Below are positions 26,613 to 36,213 of a stretch of 64,000 bases of DNA, piece after piece. The notes beneath the pieces were generated by a model that was given only the letters and a program-made list of their open reading frames with translations, did no database searches and was not told the DNA's origin. The position numbers and the translations under genes are program-made. Source of the DNA: CBDFGN01 sp965247065 (GTDB lineage: Bacteria; Bacteroidota; Bacteroidia; Cytophagales; Cyclobacteriaceae); assembly GCA_965247065.1 (NCBI GenBank), contig CBDFGN010000006.1, positions 1,302,001 through 1,366,000 on the forward strand, written 5' to 3'. Positions within the stretch are counted from its first letter, which is position 1; each line of letters opens with the position of its first letter.

Positions 26613-28028
26613 ATGATCTCACACGAACTATCAAGAAGAGCTTTCATGAAGAACAGCAGTGCTATTGCAATGGGCTTATCCCTGACCAATCCAATGGATG
26701 CAAATGCATTCTCCGAAGATAAGAAAGCCATAATCCAAGTGTCGGGCGTGGATTCTAACTTCGAACGTGAACCGCTGAGACACCCCTTTGGCTTCAAGGG
26801 CGGCGCTATTACAAATATTTGGCAGACGGTGTCCTTTCTGGAAAGTGATTCAGACCTTCAAAAAGTTGGCCTGGGCACTCAAAACGTCCTTTGGTCAGAT
26901 TCCAACGTATTCCTAGCTCATTCTGAAAACGGTGGCAATGCCCTGATGTATTCGATGACCGAAAGAGCTCTGCAGATGATAAAGGGAACTTCTTTTACAT
27001 CACCAATTGAGGTGTTGGACGAGATTCTACCGGAGATCCTAGCGTACGGAAAAAGCGTAACCGGCAATCCCGATTTGCGCACAACTTTTGCCCTAAACTC
27101 TCTGGTCTCGGTGGACAACGCATTGTGGCTACTTTATGCAGCAGCAAATGGAATCACTAATTTTGATGACATGGTTCCTCAAGCTTACCGACCCGGCTTA
27201 TCTGCCCGCCATGATAAAGTGGCCAGTATTCCTGCCCTGGGTTATGGTACTAGCATGGAAGAGATCAAAAGACTGGCCGACGAAGGTTATTTTATCATGA
27301 AGATCAAGATAGGTGCCCCAGGAGACCAGGACGAAATGTTAGAAAAGGACAAAACCTTTCTTAAAAACATTCACCAAACCATCGGTCATTACGAGACTGC
27401 TTATTCTGAACACGGTAAGATCCCTTATTATTTTGATGCCAATGGCCGCTATGTAAAAAAGGAAACCCTTCTTCGCTTTTTAGATTATGCTGAAAAGATA
27501 GGTGCTCTGGAGCAGATCTCCGTTTTGGAAGAGCCCTTTGGTGAACACAATGCTGAAGAAGTACAAGACATCACAGCCAGAAATCTATTTGTAGCAGCTG
27601 ATGAAAGTGCGCACACTGATAAGGATTCCCTGGTCCGGATCCAGCAGGGTTATAACACGATAGCTGTAAAGGCCATTGCCAAGACCCTCAGTATGACTAT
27701 GAAAATCGTTCAGGTGGCCTATGAAAACAAGGTTCCATGCTTCTGCGCCGACCTGACAGTCAACCCTATTCTTGTCGATTGGAACAAAACTGTTGCCGCC
27801 CGGCTACCTGGTCTGGGAGGCATGAATATTGGATTACAGGAAACCAACGGCTGGCAAAACTACCTTAATTGGGAGACCATGATGTCATACCATCCAGCCA
27901 AGAACTCTTCCTGGACCAAAACCAAAGGTGGAGTTTATCTCACGGGCAAAGACTTCTTCGAGCAAAGTGGCGGGATTCTCATGCCTTCACAACATTATAC
28001 TGAGATGTTCGAGGCAAGTAGCCGTTAA
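26613..28028 (+). CDS. Tat-exported enolase-superfamily protein (mandelate racemase/muconate lactonizing type)
   Basis: 471 residues with twin-arginine signal HELSRRAFMKNSSAIAMG. Enolase-superfamily signatures follow in order: FIMKIKIG (KxK catalytic Lys), PYYFDANGRY (metal Asp), SVLEEPFGEH (metal Glu), LFVAADESAHT (third metal acid), and IAVKAIAKTLS (second catalytic Lys). Such enzymes abstract a proton next to a carboxylate, as acid-sugar dehydratases, racemases or cycloisomerases. A Tat-exported member is unusual and implies that an acid sugar is handled in the periplasm, perhaps the product of the neighbouring oxidoreductases. Substrate unknown. Confidence 0.85.
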   Translation: MISHELSRRAFMKNSSAIAMGLSLTNPMDANAFSEDKKAIIQVSGVDSNFEREPLRHPFGFKGGAITNIWQTVSFLESDSDLQKVGLGTQNVLWSDSNVFLAHSENGGNALMYSMTERALQMIKGTSFTSPIEVLDEILPEILAYGKSVTGNPDLRTTFALNSLVSVDNALWLLYAAANGITNFDDMVPQAYRPGLSARHDKVASIPALGYGTSMEEIKRLADEGYFIMKIKIGAPGDQDEMLEKDKTFLKNIHQTIGHYETAYSEHGKIPYYFDANGRYVKKETLLRFLDYAEKIGALEQISVLEEPFGEHNAEEVQDITARNLFVAADESAHTDKDSLVRIQQGYNTIAVKAIAKTLSMTMKIVQVAYENKVPCFCADLTVNPILVDWNKTVAARLPGLGGMNIGLQETNGWQNYLNWETMMSYHPAKNSSWTKTKGGVYLTGKDFFEQSGGILMPSQHYTEMFEASSR

Positions 28029-28225
28029 CCGGTCAGCTGACCTTAGCATAAATTGACGATCTGTTCCTTAAACCTCACAGCTTGCAAATCCTCAAAATAT
28101 CTTAATAACCTGCCACCAGCAGATTAGGCCATTTACCATAGTTGATGCAGTTGAGTTGTACCAATAGTTGGTTAATATGCTTCGTATGTTTAAAAGGTAA
28201 TTCTCGATTTTTCCGGATTGAAGAT

Positions 28226-31200
28226 ATGATTAGAATAATTGGCCTCTCTTTTAGTCTGGTAATTTTGGCAATACTGGGTAGTTGCTCAAATCAGGCTAAC
28301 ATTGAACGACCGCTGGAGACGTGGGTAGTAAGAATTAACCTCGATGACCGTCCGCGCATGGTGGGACTAGCACTCAATAAGAACCTGTATGTCGCTTATG
28401 ATGCCCAGTTTGGGGCCCTTTACAAGGCTTGGAAGGGCGATATTCTGTTCACCGGGCCGGTCTATGATAATATTCATGGAACCCAGCCTATTTCAAGGGG
28501 TGAAGCCTACATCATTGACCAACTTGACACCTCGCCATGGTCTGTGATGCGCAATGGGGATAAAATTTCTGTTACGCCAGACTACAAAGGCTATATCAGG
28601 AATAGACAGCAAATTACCCTCAAGTACGATCTGGTCCTTACCTCGGGTGAGACAATTAAGATTGAGGAGATTCCGGAATATGTGACCTCAGGTGATGGCA
28701 GGCCGGGTTTTGAAAGGATATTCAAAACAGCTGGCGTACCACGGGGCACGGATGTGCTACTCAGCGTTTCTTTTGAGCACCTTTCAAACGAGAATGACAT
28801 GGAAAGCGATGGAAAGTGGGCGGAGAGCTCATGGTCAGACCGAAGCTTTGATTGGGGTTCCAGTACCACCGCAACCGGGGTCTTGAAGCTAAACCCTAAT
28901 GGAGCGACACGGCTCCTAAGTTACTTCGAGCCGAAGGCTACCGCCCATATTGAGCTGCAAAAAACGGAAGAAACCGCTGAGGACCCAGAGGAGGTCAGCG
29001 GTGATTCTGAGTCAATAGACTCGGAAGATGCGGGCATCCTGGCCATGAGAGGCCTAAAGGTTATCGGCCAAAACGACTGCGCCGCCTGCCATTCGGTAAA
29101 TAAGCCCATCATTGGACCATCTTATGTGATGATTGCTCAAAAATATGAATCCACCAAGGAGATGATCGGTCGGCTCTCCCAAAAAATCATGAACGGGGGC
29201 GCTGGTGTGTGGGGAGAGCGGGCTATGTCTGCTCATCCCAATGTTTTAGAAGCTGATGCCAAAGCCATGGCCGCCTATATTCTATCGGTGGTTCCGGATG
29301 ACCAGGTAGAGCGTCAGCCGGGATTGGCGGTAGATTTTTACCAGATAGGGCAACCTCTTCCAAGTTTGCCTGAGATAGTCGCGGGTCAAAATCCTAGTGT
29401 CTCTGAAGTTTATCCGCAAGTTAATTTCCGATCGGGCAATCCCGGCCGTGGCCAGGCAACAGATGAAAATTTCAGCGGATTTGTGGTAGATTTTGTGATG
29501 GAGGTCAATGGCTATTTGAATGTCTCGGAATCAAAAGTGTATGATCTTCAGTTTATTGCGAACAACGGGGGCAAACTAACTATTGACGGCGAAACTATAA
29601 TGGAAGGACATTATTACGAAGGGACCTATGTGGATGACAAGGAGATTTATCTGACCGAAGGGGCCCATCAAATCAAGATAGACTTTTATCATCACTTATT
29701 TGGTAAATCCTTGATCCTGGGCTGGCGACAGAACAAGAGTGAGCAATATGCACCGATCCCGGCTTCGGCCTTCACTCACAATCCATTCGATATTAAGCCG
29801 ACATCGTCCGGTATCAAGGAAATTCTACGCAGCAACGCTCCGGGATTTGGTGCTTCTTTAGATAAAGTGCACCCCTCTTTTGATCTATCGGCCGTACGTC
29901 CGGTAGGTTTTGAACCGAGAGTAGGAGATATCGAATTTATGGAAGATGGCCGGCTGGTGGTTTGCACTTGGGACGGGGAAGTTTTCGTGCTGGACAATGT
30001 GACCAATGGAGATCCCGACGGAGTGAAGGTTACCAGAATTGCCGATGGACTATGCGAACCTCTCGGCATCACAGTGCTTGGCGGAGATATCTACGTCCTG
30101 CAGCGTTGGGAACTTACTAAATTGGTAGACCATGACGGAGACGGCATAACCGATGAATATCTTAGCATTGCCGATACCTGGGGTACCAGGGCCAATTTCC
30201 ACGAGTGGTCATTCGGGCTGTTATACCGGAAAGGCTTTTTTTATTGCAACCTGGGGATTGCCCTGGGCCGAAATACTCACGATCAATCGGTTGACCGTGG
30301 GAAGGCCCTGAAAATTGCCATGGATGGTACTTATAGCCACATCGCTTATGGGTTAAAGGAAGCTAACGGCATCGGGTTTGGTCCTGACGGTGAGATCTTT
30401 GCTACCGACAACGAGGGTGAGTATAACCCCGTCTGTAAAGTGATCCACCTACCCTTAGAAGGAAAACCTTTCTTTGGAAACAGATCGATCGAAAGAGACT
30501 CATTACCTGATGATTTAGTGGAAAAACCACCGGTTATCTGGTTGCCGCAAAACGAGATTGCCAATTCACCATCACAGCCGGCCATCATGCACCACGGCCC
30601 TTATGAAGGCCAGATGCTACACGGTGAGATTACCCATGGTGGCATCAAGCGTGATTTTGTGGAGAAAGTCAACGGCGAATACCAGGGAGCGGTATTTCGT
30701 TTCTCACAAGGACTTGAGGTAGGCATCAATCGACTGGAATGGGGACCTGATGGTGCACTTTATGCCTCTGGTCTAGGAGGTGATCAGGATTTTGGTCACC
30801 AGGGACACTATTTCGGCTTGCAACGCCTTACGTACAACGGCCATCCGGCCTTTGAAATGCTTGCCATTCGAGCCAAATCAAATGGCCTTGAGATCGAATT
30901 CACCAAACCTTTGCGAACCGGTGACGGCACAATGCCTGATGATTACAAAATACAACAATGGTATTTCATCTGGACAAAAGAAATTTCCAGCCAGGAGAAA
31001 CGTGACCTTGAGAACCTGGAGGTGGTTTCGGTCTCACCTTCGGATGATCGCAAAAGGGTGTTCCTGGAATTAGCGGGAATGAAGGCCGGTCATGTCCTGT
31101 ATGTACAACTTCAACCCACGTTTCTCAGCGCGGACAATGAGCAGCTATGGTCAAATGAGGGCTGGTACACGTTAAATGCCATTCCTGATGAACCGGGCAG

Positions 31201-31849
31201 GGTTCAAGCCTATCCTCATCTCAGGAAATCAAATGCCTTGACATCGCCGGAGAGGGATGATGGCTGGACTCTTCTATTTGATGGAAATTCAGCTGGGGGC
31301 TGGCAAACAAAACAAACGTCCGGCTGGAAGGTTGGAAACGGACATCTGCAGGGGGAGGGCCAATCGACCGTCCTGGCTACCCAACAAAGCTTCGATAATT
31401 TTGAACTTGAGCTGGAGTGGAAGCTCGCAACCGGCGCTGAAGGAGGTATTTTATATAAAGTTCCCGACGAAAATGACTTCGAGAACGCACTCGTCTTTTC
31501 TCCTCGAATGCAGTTGGTTGACGATCGGGGTAATCCAGAGGCAAAGGCAGTCCGAAAACATCAAACTGGAGCAGTTTATGACGTTCTGGAGCCACGATAC
31601 TCGGTTTCCAAGCCCGCGAATGAATACAATCTGGCCCGCCTGGTCCTAAATGATGACTACGTGGAACACTGGGTGAATGGCATCAAAGTGATTGAATACC
31701 AGCTGGGCAGCGAGGAATGGAAACAGCAACTTTCAGGGACTATTTATGCAGGTCATGTTGATTACGGCCAAGTCTCTGGCGGCCGGATCGCTTTGTATTC
31801 TCGACAAGGGAACATTTGGATAAGGAATATCAGGGTGCGGGAGCTATAA
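28226..31849 (+). CDS. Four-domain fusion: cytochrome c, PA14, propeller dehydrogenase-like, DUF1080
   Basis: The start at 28226 gives lipoprotein signal LVILAILGSC and 1207 residues. In order: a beta domain shared with the protein at 22532; a c-type haem site CAACH (285-289) with GGAGVWGERAMSAHP supplying Met; a PA14 carbohydrate-binding-like domain (about 400-510; NGGKLTIDGE, GAHQIKIDFYH); a propeller (about 540-970; GDIEFMEDGRLVVCTWDG, DHDGDGITDEY, GPDGEIFATDNEGEY, GPDGALYASGLGG); and a C-terminal DUF1080 domain (about 1010-1207; GWTLLFDGNSAGGWQTKQ, GGILYKVPDEN, GRIALYSRQGNIWIRNI). One polypeptide thus joins an electron-transferring oxidoreductase to a keto-sugar hydrolase-type domain. No frameshift was seen. 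Confidence 0.88.
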   Translation: MIRIIGLSFSLVILAILGSCSNQANIERPLETWVVRINLDDRPRMVGLALNKNLYVAYDAQFGALYKAWKGDILFTGPVYDNIHGTQPISRGEAYIIDQLDTSPWSVMRNGDKISVTPDYKGYIRNRQQITLKYDLVLTSGETIKIEEIPEYVTSGDGRPGFERIFKTAGVPRGTDVLLSVSFEHLSNENDMESDGKWAESSWSDRSFDWGSSTTATGVLKLNPNGATRLLSYFEPKATAHIELQKTEETAEDPEEVSGDSESIDSEDAGILAMRGLKVIGQNDCAACHSVNKPIIGPSYVMIAQKYESTKEMIGRLSQKIMNGGAGVWGERAMSAHPNVLEADAKAMAAYILSVVPDDQVERQPGLAVDFYQIGQPLPSLPEIVAGQNPSVSEVYPQVNFRSGNPGRGQATDENFSGFVVDFVMEVNGYLNVSESKVYDLQFIANNGGKLTIDGETIMEGHYYEGTYVDDKEIYLTEGAHQIKIDFYHHLFGKSLILGWRQNKSEQYAPIPASAFTHNPFDIKPTSSGIKEILRSNAPGFGASLDKVHPSFDLSAVRPVGFEPRVGDIEFMEDGRLVVCTWDGEVFVLDNVTNGDPDGVKVTRIADGLCEPLGITVLGGDIYVLQRWELTKLVDHDGDGITDEYLSIADTWGTRANFHEWSFGLLYRKGFFYCNLGIALGRNTHDQSVDRGKALKIAMDGTYSHIAYGLKEANGIGFGPDGEIFATDNEGEYNPVCKVIHLPLEGKPFFGNRSIERDSLPDDLVEKPPVIWLPQNEIANSPSQPAIMHHGPYEGQMLHGEITHGGIKRDFVEKVNGEYQGAVFRFSQGLEVGINRLEWGPDGALYASGLGGDQDFGHQGHYFGLQRLTYNGHPAFEMLAIRAKSNGLEIEFTKPLRTGDGTMPDDYKIQQWYFIWTKEISSQEKRDLENLEVVSVSPSDDRKRVFLELAGMKAGHVLYVQLQPTFLSADNEQLWSNEGWYTLNAIPDEPGRVQAYPHLRKSNALTSPERDDGWTLLFDGNSAGGWQTKQTSGWKVGNGHLQGEGQSTVLATQQSFDNFELELEWKLATGAEGGILYKVPDENDFENALVFSPRMQLVDDRGNPEAKAVRKHQTGAVYDVLEPRYSVSKPANEYNLARLVLNDDYVEHWVNGIKVIEYQLGSEEWKQQLSGTIYAGHVDYGQVSGGRIALYSRQGNIWIRNIRVREL

Positions 31850-32134
31850 GGCCGCTCGCAAGGCACTCGAAAAGGACTTGGATCTCATGCCAGGAGCTTT
31901 ATTTTATACTTGAATTAGATAATATCAACAGTCTACTAATCAGGTATCAATAATCTCAAGATACCCTTGTATCTGCAGAGTTCCCTTCGTCAGAAACTGG
32001 GGACTTTTGGGAGACCATGATCGGTGGAAATCCTACAGTAAATCACCAAACCCGGCGGCAAGTACCGAACTCCGGTCCAGTCTTTTCTTCAATCAAATGA
32101 TTTATTCTCGGTCTGCTATGCAGGAGTTTTGATT

Positions 32135-32218
32135 CTACTGCTGCTTAGGTAAATCGATATCTGTATTCAGCTCTACCTCGTCATCTTTCAGAAAGTGGTC
32201 AAACCACCGTAGCATTCT
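32135..32218 (-). pseudogene. Displaced 3' end of the S9 peptidase gene
   Basis: Read on the minus strand, this stretch continues the S9 peptidase frame for 27 residues (RMLRWFDHFLKDDEVELN and on) to a TAG at 32135-32137. RMLRWFDHFLK is the standard last helix of the family. It was cut from the gene body at 34297-36213 by the tandem IS982 insertion and now lies on the far side of both copies. Confidence 0.85.
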
Positions 32219-32225
32219 TAAATTA

Positions 32226-33256
32226 ACGTGAGTTCGATATAAAATAGAGTAGTTTATTGATAGAAAAAAGGCAGAAAATTAGTATATTAAGTCATTGACA
32301 ATCAACAAAATAACTAATATTTCTGCCTATGTTAACTGCTACTAAAATTACTGAAATTTTTTGTTCCATTGACGATTTTTGTCTGGATTTTGTCCCAAAA
32401 TTGGAAAAAAGATTGCTGGGAAGTAAAAAGCGCAACAAACCTGGTAAGCTTTCTTTATCCGAAGTAATGACTATACAGGTCTTGTTCCAGATCTCAGGAT
32501 ATCGAAATTTCAAGACCTTTTACAACACATACGTTTGTGGCCACTTGCGCTCCTTCTTTCCTGATGTGGTAAGCTATAACCGAATGGTAGAACTTTGTAG
32601 TGGAAGTCTTCTGCCAATGGCTATTTATCTGAAAACACAAGGGACTGGACAGTGTACAGGTATAAGTTTTATAGACAGCACTCCGTTAAGGGTCTGTCAT
32701 AACAGACGGATCCATAACCATAAAGTATTTGAAGGGTTAGCTAAAAGAGGCCATTGTTCCATCGGATGGTTCTACGGGTTTAAGCTCCATCTTATCACTG
32801 CTGATACGGGTGAAATCATCGATTTTATGCTCACACCGGGCAATGTGGATGACAGAAAGCCTCTTAAAATTGAACGGTTTATTAAGAAATTATTCGGAAA
32901 GCTCTTTGGTGATAAAGGCTACATCAGTAAGGAACTTTTTAAAAATCTGTTCTTCCGCGGAGTCCATCTGATAACCAAACTCAAACGCAATATGAAGTCC
33001 TCATCCTTAACCCCCATCATGGATGCTATAATGCTCCGTAAAAGGGCTATTTGTGAGACTATCATTGATCAACTTAAAAACATCTTCCAGATTGAACACT
33101 CCAGGCACAGGAGCCCAACTAATTTCCTTACCAACCTTTTCTCGGCTTTAATCGCTTACAACTTTTGCGAAAAAAAGCCCTCAATCAAATTGAACTACCA
33201 GGACACCGGTCAACTCTTTCTCGCTCTTTAATCATTCCTTATTGTCGAACTCACGT
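32226..33256 (+). mobile_element. IS982-family insertion sequence, copy 2 (intact)
   Basis: 1031 bp, by eye the same as copy 1, with the same inverted repeats. Preceded by TAAATTA (32219-32225) and followed by the same seven bases (33257-33263), which also precede copy 3. It lies in the 3' end of the S9 peptidase gene. Confidence 0.93.
32329..33231 (+). CDS. IS982-family DDE transposase (copy 2)
   Basis: 300 residues, the same protein as in copy 1 (3591-4493), with intact catalytic blocks FIDSTPLRVC, KLFGDKGYIS and RKRAICETI. It presumably can act on all three copies in the window, including the broken third. Confidence 0.93.
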   Translation: MLTATKITEIFCSIDDFCLDFVPKLEKRLLGSKKRNKPGKLSLSEVMTIQVLFQISGYRNFKTFYNTYVCGHLRSFFPDVVSYNRMVELCSGSLLPMAIYLKTQGTGQCTGISFIDSTPLRVCHNRRIHNHKVFEGLAKRGHCSIGWFYGFKLHLITADTGEIIDFMLTPGNVDDRKPLKIERFIKKLFGKLFGDKGYISKELFKNLFFRGVHLITKLKRNMKSSSLTPIMDAIMLRKRAICETIIDQLKNIFQIEHSRHRSPTNFLTNLFSALIAYNFCEKKPSIKLNYQDTGQLFLAL

Positions 33257-33263
33257 TAAATTA
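33257..33263. repeat. 7-bp target duplication TAAATTA shared by tandem IS982 copies
   Basis: TAAATTA occurs before copy 2 (32219-32225), between the copies (33257-33263) and after copy 3 (34297-34303). Three repeats for two elements show either that the second element used the duplicated target of the first or that the unit IS-plus-target was duplicated. Confidence 0.9.
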
Positions 33264-34296
33264 ACGTGAGTTCGATATAAAATAGAGTAGTTTATTGATA
33301 GAAAAAAGGCAGAAAATTAGTATATTAAGTCATTGACAATCAACAAAATAACTAATATTTCTACCTATGTTAACTGCTACTAAAATTACTGAAATTTTTT
33401 GTTCCATTGACGATTTTTGTCTGGATTTTGTCCCAAAATTGGAAAAAAGATTGCTGGGAAGTAAAAAGCGCAACAAACCTGGTAAGCTTTCTTTATCCGA
33501 AGTAATGACTATACAGGTCTTGTTCCAGATCTCAGGATATCGAAATTTCAAGACCTTTTACAACACATACGTTTGTGGCCACTTGCGCTCCTTCTTTCCT
33601 GATGTGGTAAGCTAATAACCGAATGGTAGAACTTTGTAGTGGAAGTCTTCTGCCAATGGCTATTTATCTGAAAACACAAGGGACTGGACAGTGTACAGGT
33701 ATAAGTTTTATAGACAGCACTCCGTTAAGGGTCTGTCATTAACAGACGGATCCATAACCATAAAGTATTTGAAGGGTTAGCTAAAAGAGGCCATTGTTCC
33801 ATCGGATGGTTCTACGGGTTTAAGCTCCATCTTATCACTGCTGATACGGGTGAAATCATCGATTTTATGCTCACACCGGGCAATGTGGATGACAGAAAGC
33901 CTCTTAAAATTGAACGGTTTATTAAGAAATTATTCGGAAAGCTCTTTGGTGATAAAGGCTACATCAGTAAGGAACTTTTTAAAAATCTGTTCTTCCGCGG
34001 AGTCCATCTGATAACCAAACTCAAACGCAATATGAAGTCCTCATCCTTAACCCCCATCATGGATGCTATAATGCTCCGTAAAAGGGCTATTTGTGGGACT
34101 ATCATTGATCAACTTAAAAACATCTTCCAGATTGAACACTCCAGGCACAGGAGCCCAACTAATTTCCTTACCAACCTTTTCTCGGCTTTAATCGCTTACA
34201 ACTTTTGCGAAAAAAAGCCCTCAATCAAATTGAACTACCAGGACACCGGTCAACTCTTTCTCGCTCTTTAATCATTCCTTATTGTCGAACTCACGT
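33264..34296 (+). mobile_element. IS982-family insertion sequence, copy 3 (transposase broken)
   Basis: 1033 bp. It matches copies 1 and 2 except for two single-base insertions and two noticed substitutions. The ends are intact, so it could still be mobilised in trans. Confidence 0.92.
33367..34271 (+). pseudogene. Broken IS982 transposase (copy 3)
   Basis: An extra A near 33615 turns GTA AGC TAT into GTA AGC TAA and stops the protein after 82 residues. An extra T near 33740 creates another TAA in the original frame. From 33867 the frame is open again to the normal end. A further change converts Glu to Gly in RAICETI (RAICGTI), within the third catalytic region. Not functional as read. Confidence 0.9.
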
Positions 34297-36213
34297 TAAA
34301 TTATAATCCAGACGAGCAGTTGAATTGCGATTTCCATGACCCTCACCGGGATAGAACACGAGCCTTACCGGGGTGTCGGTTCGGGATTTAATATGCCTGT
34401 AGAGTTCCATTGATTGGCCGGGATGAACCCGGGGATCATCTTTCCCATGCATGATGAGCAGAGGTGTCCGGGCTTGGCCGGCGTAATAAATGGGGCTTCG
34501 CTTCAGTGCGAATTCGTAATCATCCCAGATACGTTTTCTTGAGTGCACTAAGTAAAGCTCTTCGGGGATATCGCTCGTTCCCCAAATAGATATGGTGTTG
34601 CTTATTCCAACGAACATTACGCCGGCTGCAAATCGCTCAGTGTAGCGGGTTGACATCCAACCAGTAGCGTAGCCGCCATAAGAACCTCCGGTAACACCAA
34701 CTTTATCCTTATCTACCAACCCGTTTTCTATCAGGTAATCAATACCGTCGATTATGTCATCAAACTCTTTACCCGCCGGGTCACCCTGGCTGGACATCGT
34801 AAATTCCAACCCCCTCCCGGTACTTCCCCGGTAGTTTGGATAAAACACTGAATAGCCGGCCCCGGCACCCATTTGCCCTAGTGCGGCGTACCAGGTAAGC
34901 CAGCCATTATCAAAATGGGACTCTGGACCACCGTGGACCACCGTGATCAATGGGTATTTTCTGCCCGGCTGTTCCTCCACCGGCCTAATCAGGATACCCT
35001 CTACTTCCTGTCCATCCCTCGCTTTGTACCGAATCACTTCCTGCTTACCCATTAACCTTTCTTTCAACCAGGGGTTACTGTCGGTTAGCCGAGCTGGGGT
35101 TTTAGTTTTTTCCGATAATAGAAACAACTCTGTAGGGTGGTCTGCCGACTCACTCAGCATCGCGATATTTCCGTTGTCAGCGGCGCTGAAGGCTAACACA
35201 TTTGAAGCCATTCCTAACACAAGGACCTTTAGATCACTTTTGTCAATCTGAACCGTTCCGAATTCGGATTCGGCTCCCTTGCTTCCCAGGTAGTGGATCG
35301 TTTTGGCATCCTGCCACTGGATCTGCTCGAATTTACCTGCATAATCTGGGCTGACTCGTTTTGGAGTTCCTCCTTGCGCGTCGACTACCCACAATCTGCC
35401 GGGTGTAGGGTCATTGATGTGTGCTCCTGCAATAAAAGCCAGCCGTTTGCTATCTGGGCTCCACTTGAATGGGCCCAATTTAGCGGCGTGTTCAATCTCA
35501 CCGGTCTTGGCCAATGACGAAGCGTCTACAATGCTAATCCGCTTCTGCATGTATGAATCGTCGACCAGGGGAGTGGGAGTGAGGGAGATCGCTAATTTGG
35601 TTCCATCCGGGCTCCAATGAATTCCATGTACTGATCCGTCAAGAGACAACTCCCTGACCTGACCTCCGATTTCCACAATATATGCCCGGGTGTAGGTCAA
35701 GTTCTCCTCATAAATTTCGGCAGAATAGGGAGGAGAGGATTCTTTTTCCGGTTTTTTCTCAGTCGATATGAATGCAAGGGTTTCCCCGTTAGAAGACCAT
35801 TCATAGGAGTTTATGGCACGATCAAAGGAGTAGATCCTGTTAGCCTCGCCACCACGTAAGGATATCTCATACAGTGAGCGATTCTCATCATCAGCGCGTT
35901 TTGTGAGAAAAGTAATGCTTGGTTTGCCTGGACGAAAGGCTACATCTCCAACCGAGGACTGGGTGAAGAATGGATAGGAGATCCCACTTGATATGTCGTA
36001 CAAATGCAGTTGGAAAGCAGGTGGTTTGTTTTCCTTCAATGGATCTGCTGGCTCAAGTAGCGTGTAGGCTATGTGTTGTCCATCGCTTGAGATAGAGGCG
36101 CTGACCACCAATTTGATATTGGGCACATCAATCGGGGTGGTGGATTGACGGTCCTGGGCTACTACAGTCAAAACCTGAAATGCGAGGATTGCTAATGAGA
36201 TTCGGGGGTTCAT
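34291..36213 (-). CDS. S9 prolyl oligopeptidase family peptidase, C-terminus cut by IS982
   Basis: The start at 36213 gives signal peptide MNPRISLAILAFQVLTVVAQ; about 640 residues remain. The N-terminal WD/propeller-like domain contains repeated motifs such as VSASISSDGQHIAYTL and IHWSPDGTKLAISL. The C-terminal alpha/beta-hydrolase has the nucleophile GGSYGGYATG, the Asp in HGKDDPRVHPGQS and the His in YPGEGHGNRN, so the catalytic triad is complete. The reading frame then enters the inverted repeat of IS982 copy 3 and stops one codon later (TGA supplied by the IS). It lacks the last 27 residues, found at 32135-32218. Folding and activity are therefore doubtful. Confidence 0.88.
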   Translation of the reverse strand: MNPRISLAILAFQVLTVVAQDRQSTTPIDVPNIKLVVSASISSDGQHIAYTLLEPADPLKENKPPAFQLHLYDISSGISYPFFTQSSVGDVAFRPGKPSITFLTKRADDENRSLYEISLRGGEANRIYSFDRAINSYEWSSNGETLAFISTEKKPEKESSPPYSAEIYEENLTYTRAYIVEIGGQVRELSLDGSVHGIHWSPDGTKLAISLTPTPLVDDSYMQKRISIVDASSLAKTGEIEHAAKLGPFKWSPDSKRLAFIAGAHINDPTPGRLWVVDAQGGTPKRVSPDYAGKFEQIQWQDAKTIHYLGSKGAESEFGTVQIDKSDLKVLVLGMASNVLAFSAADNGNIAMLSESADHPTELFLLSEKTKTPARLTDSNPWLKERLMGKQEVIRYKARDGQEVEGILIRPVEEQPGRKYPLITVVHGGPESHFDNGWLTWYAALGQMGAGAGYSVFYPNYRGSTGRGLEFTMSSQGDPAGKEFDDIIDGIDYLIENGLVDKDKVGVTGGSYGGYATGWMSTRYTERFAAGVMFVGISNTISIWGTSDIPEELYLVHSRKRIWDDYEFALKRSPIYYAGQARTPLLIMHGKDDPRVHPGQSMELYRHIKSRTDTPVRLVFYPGEGHGNRNSTARLDYNLT

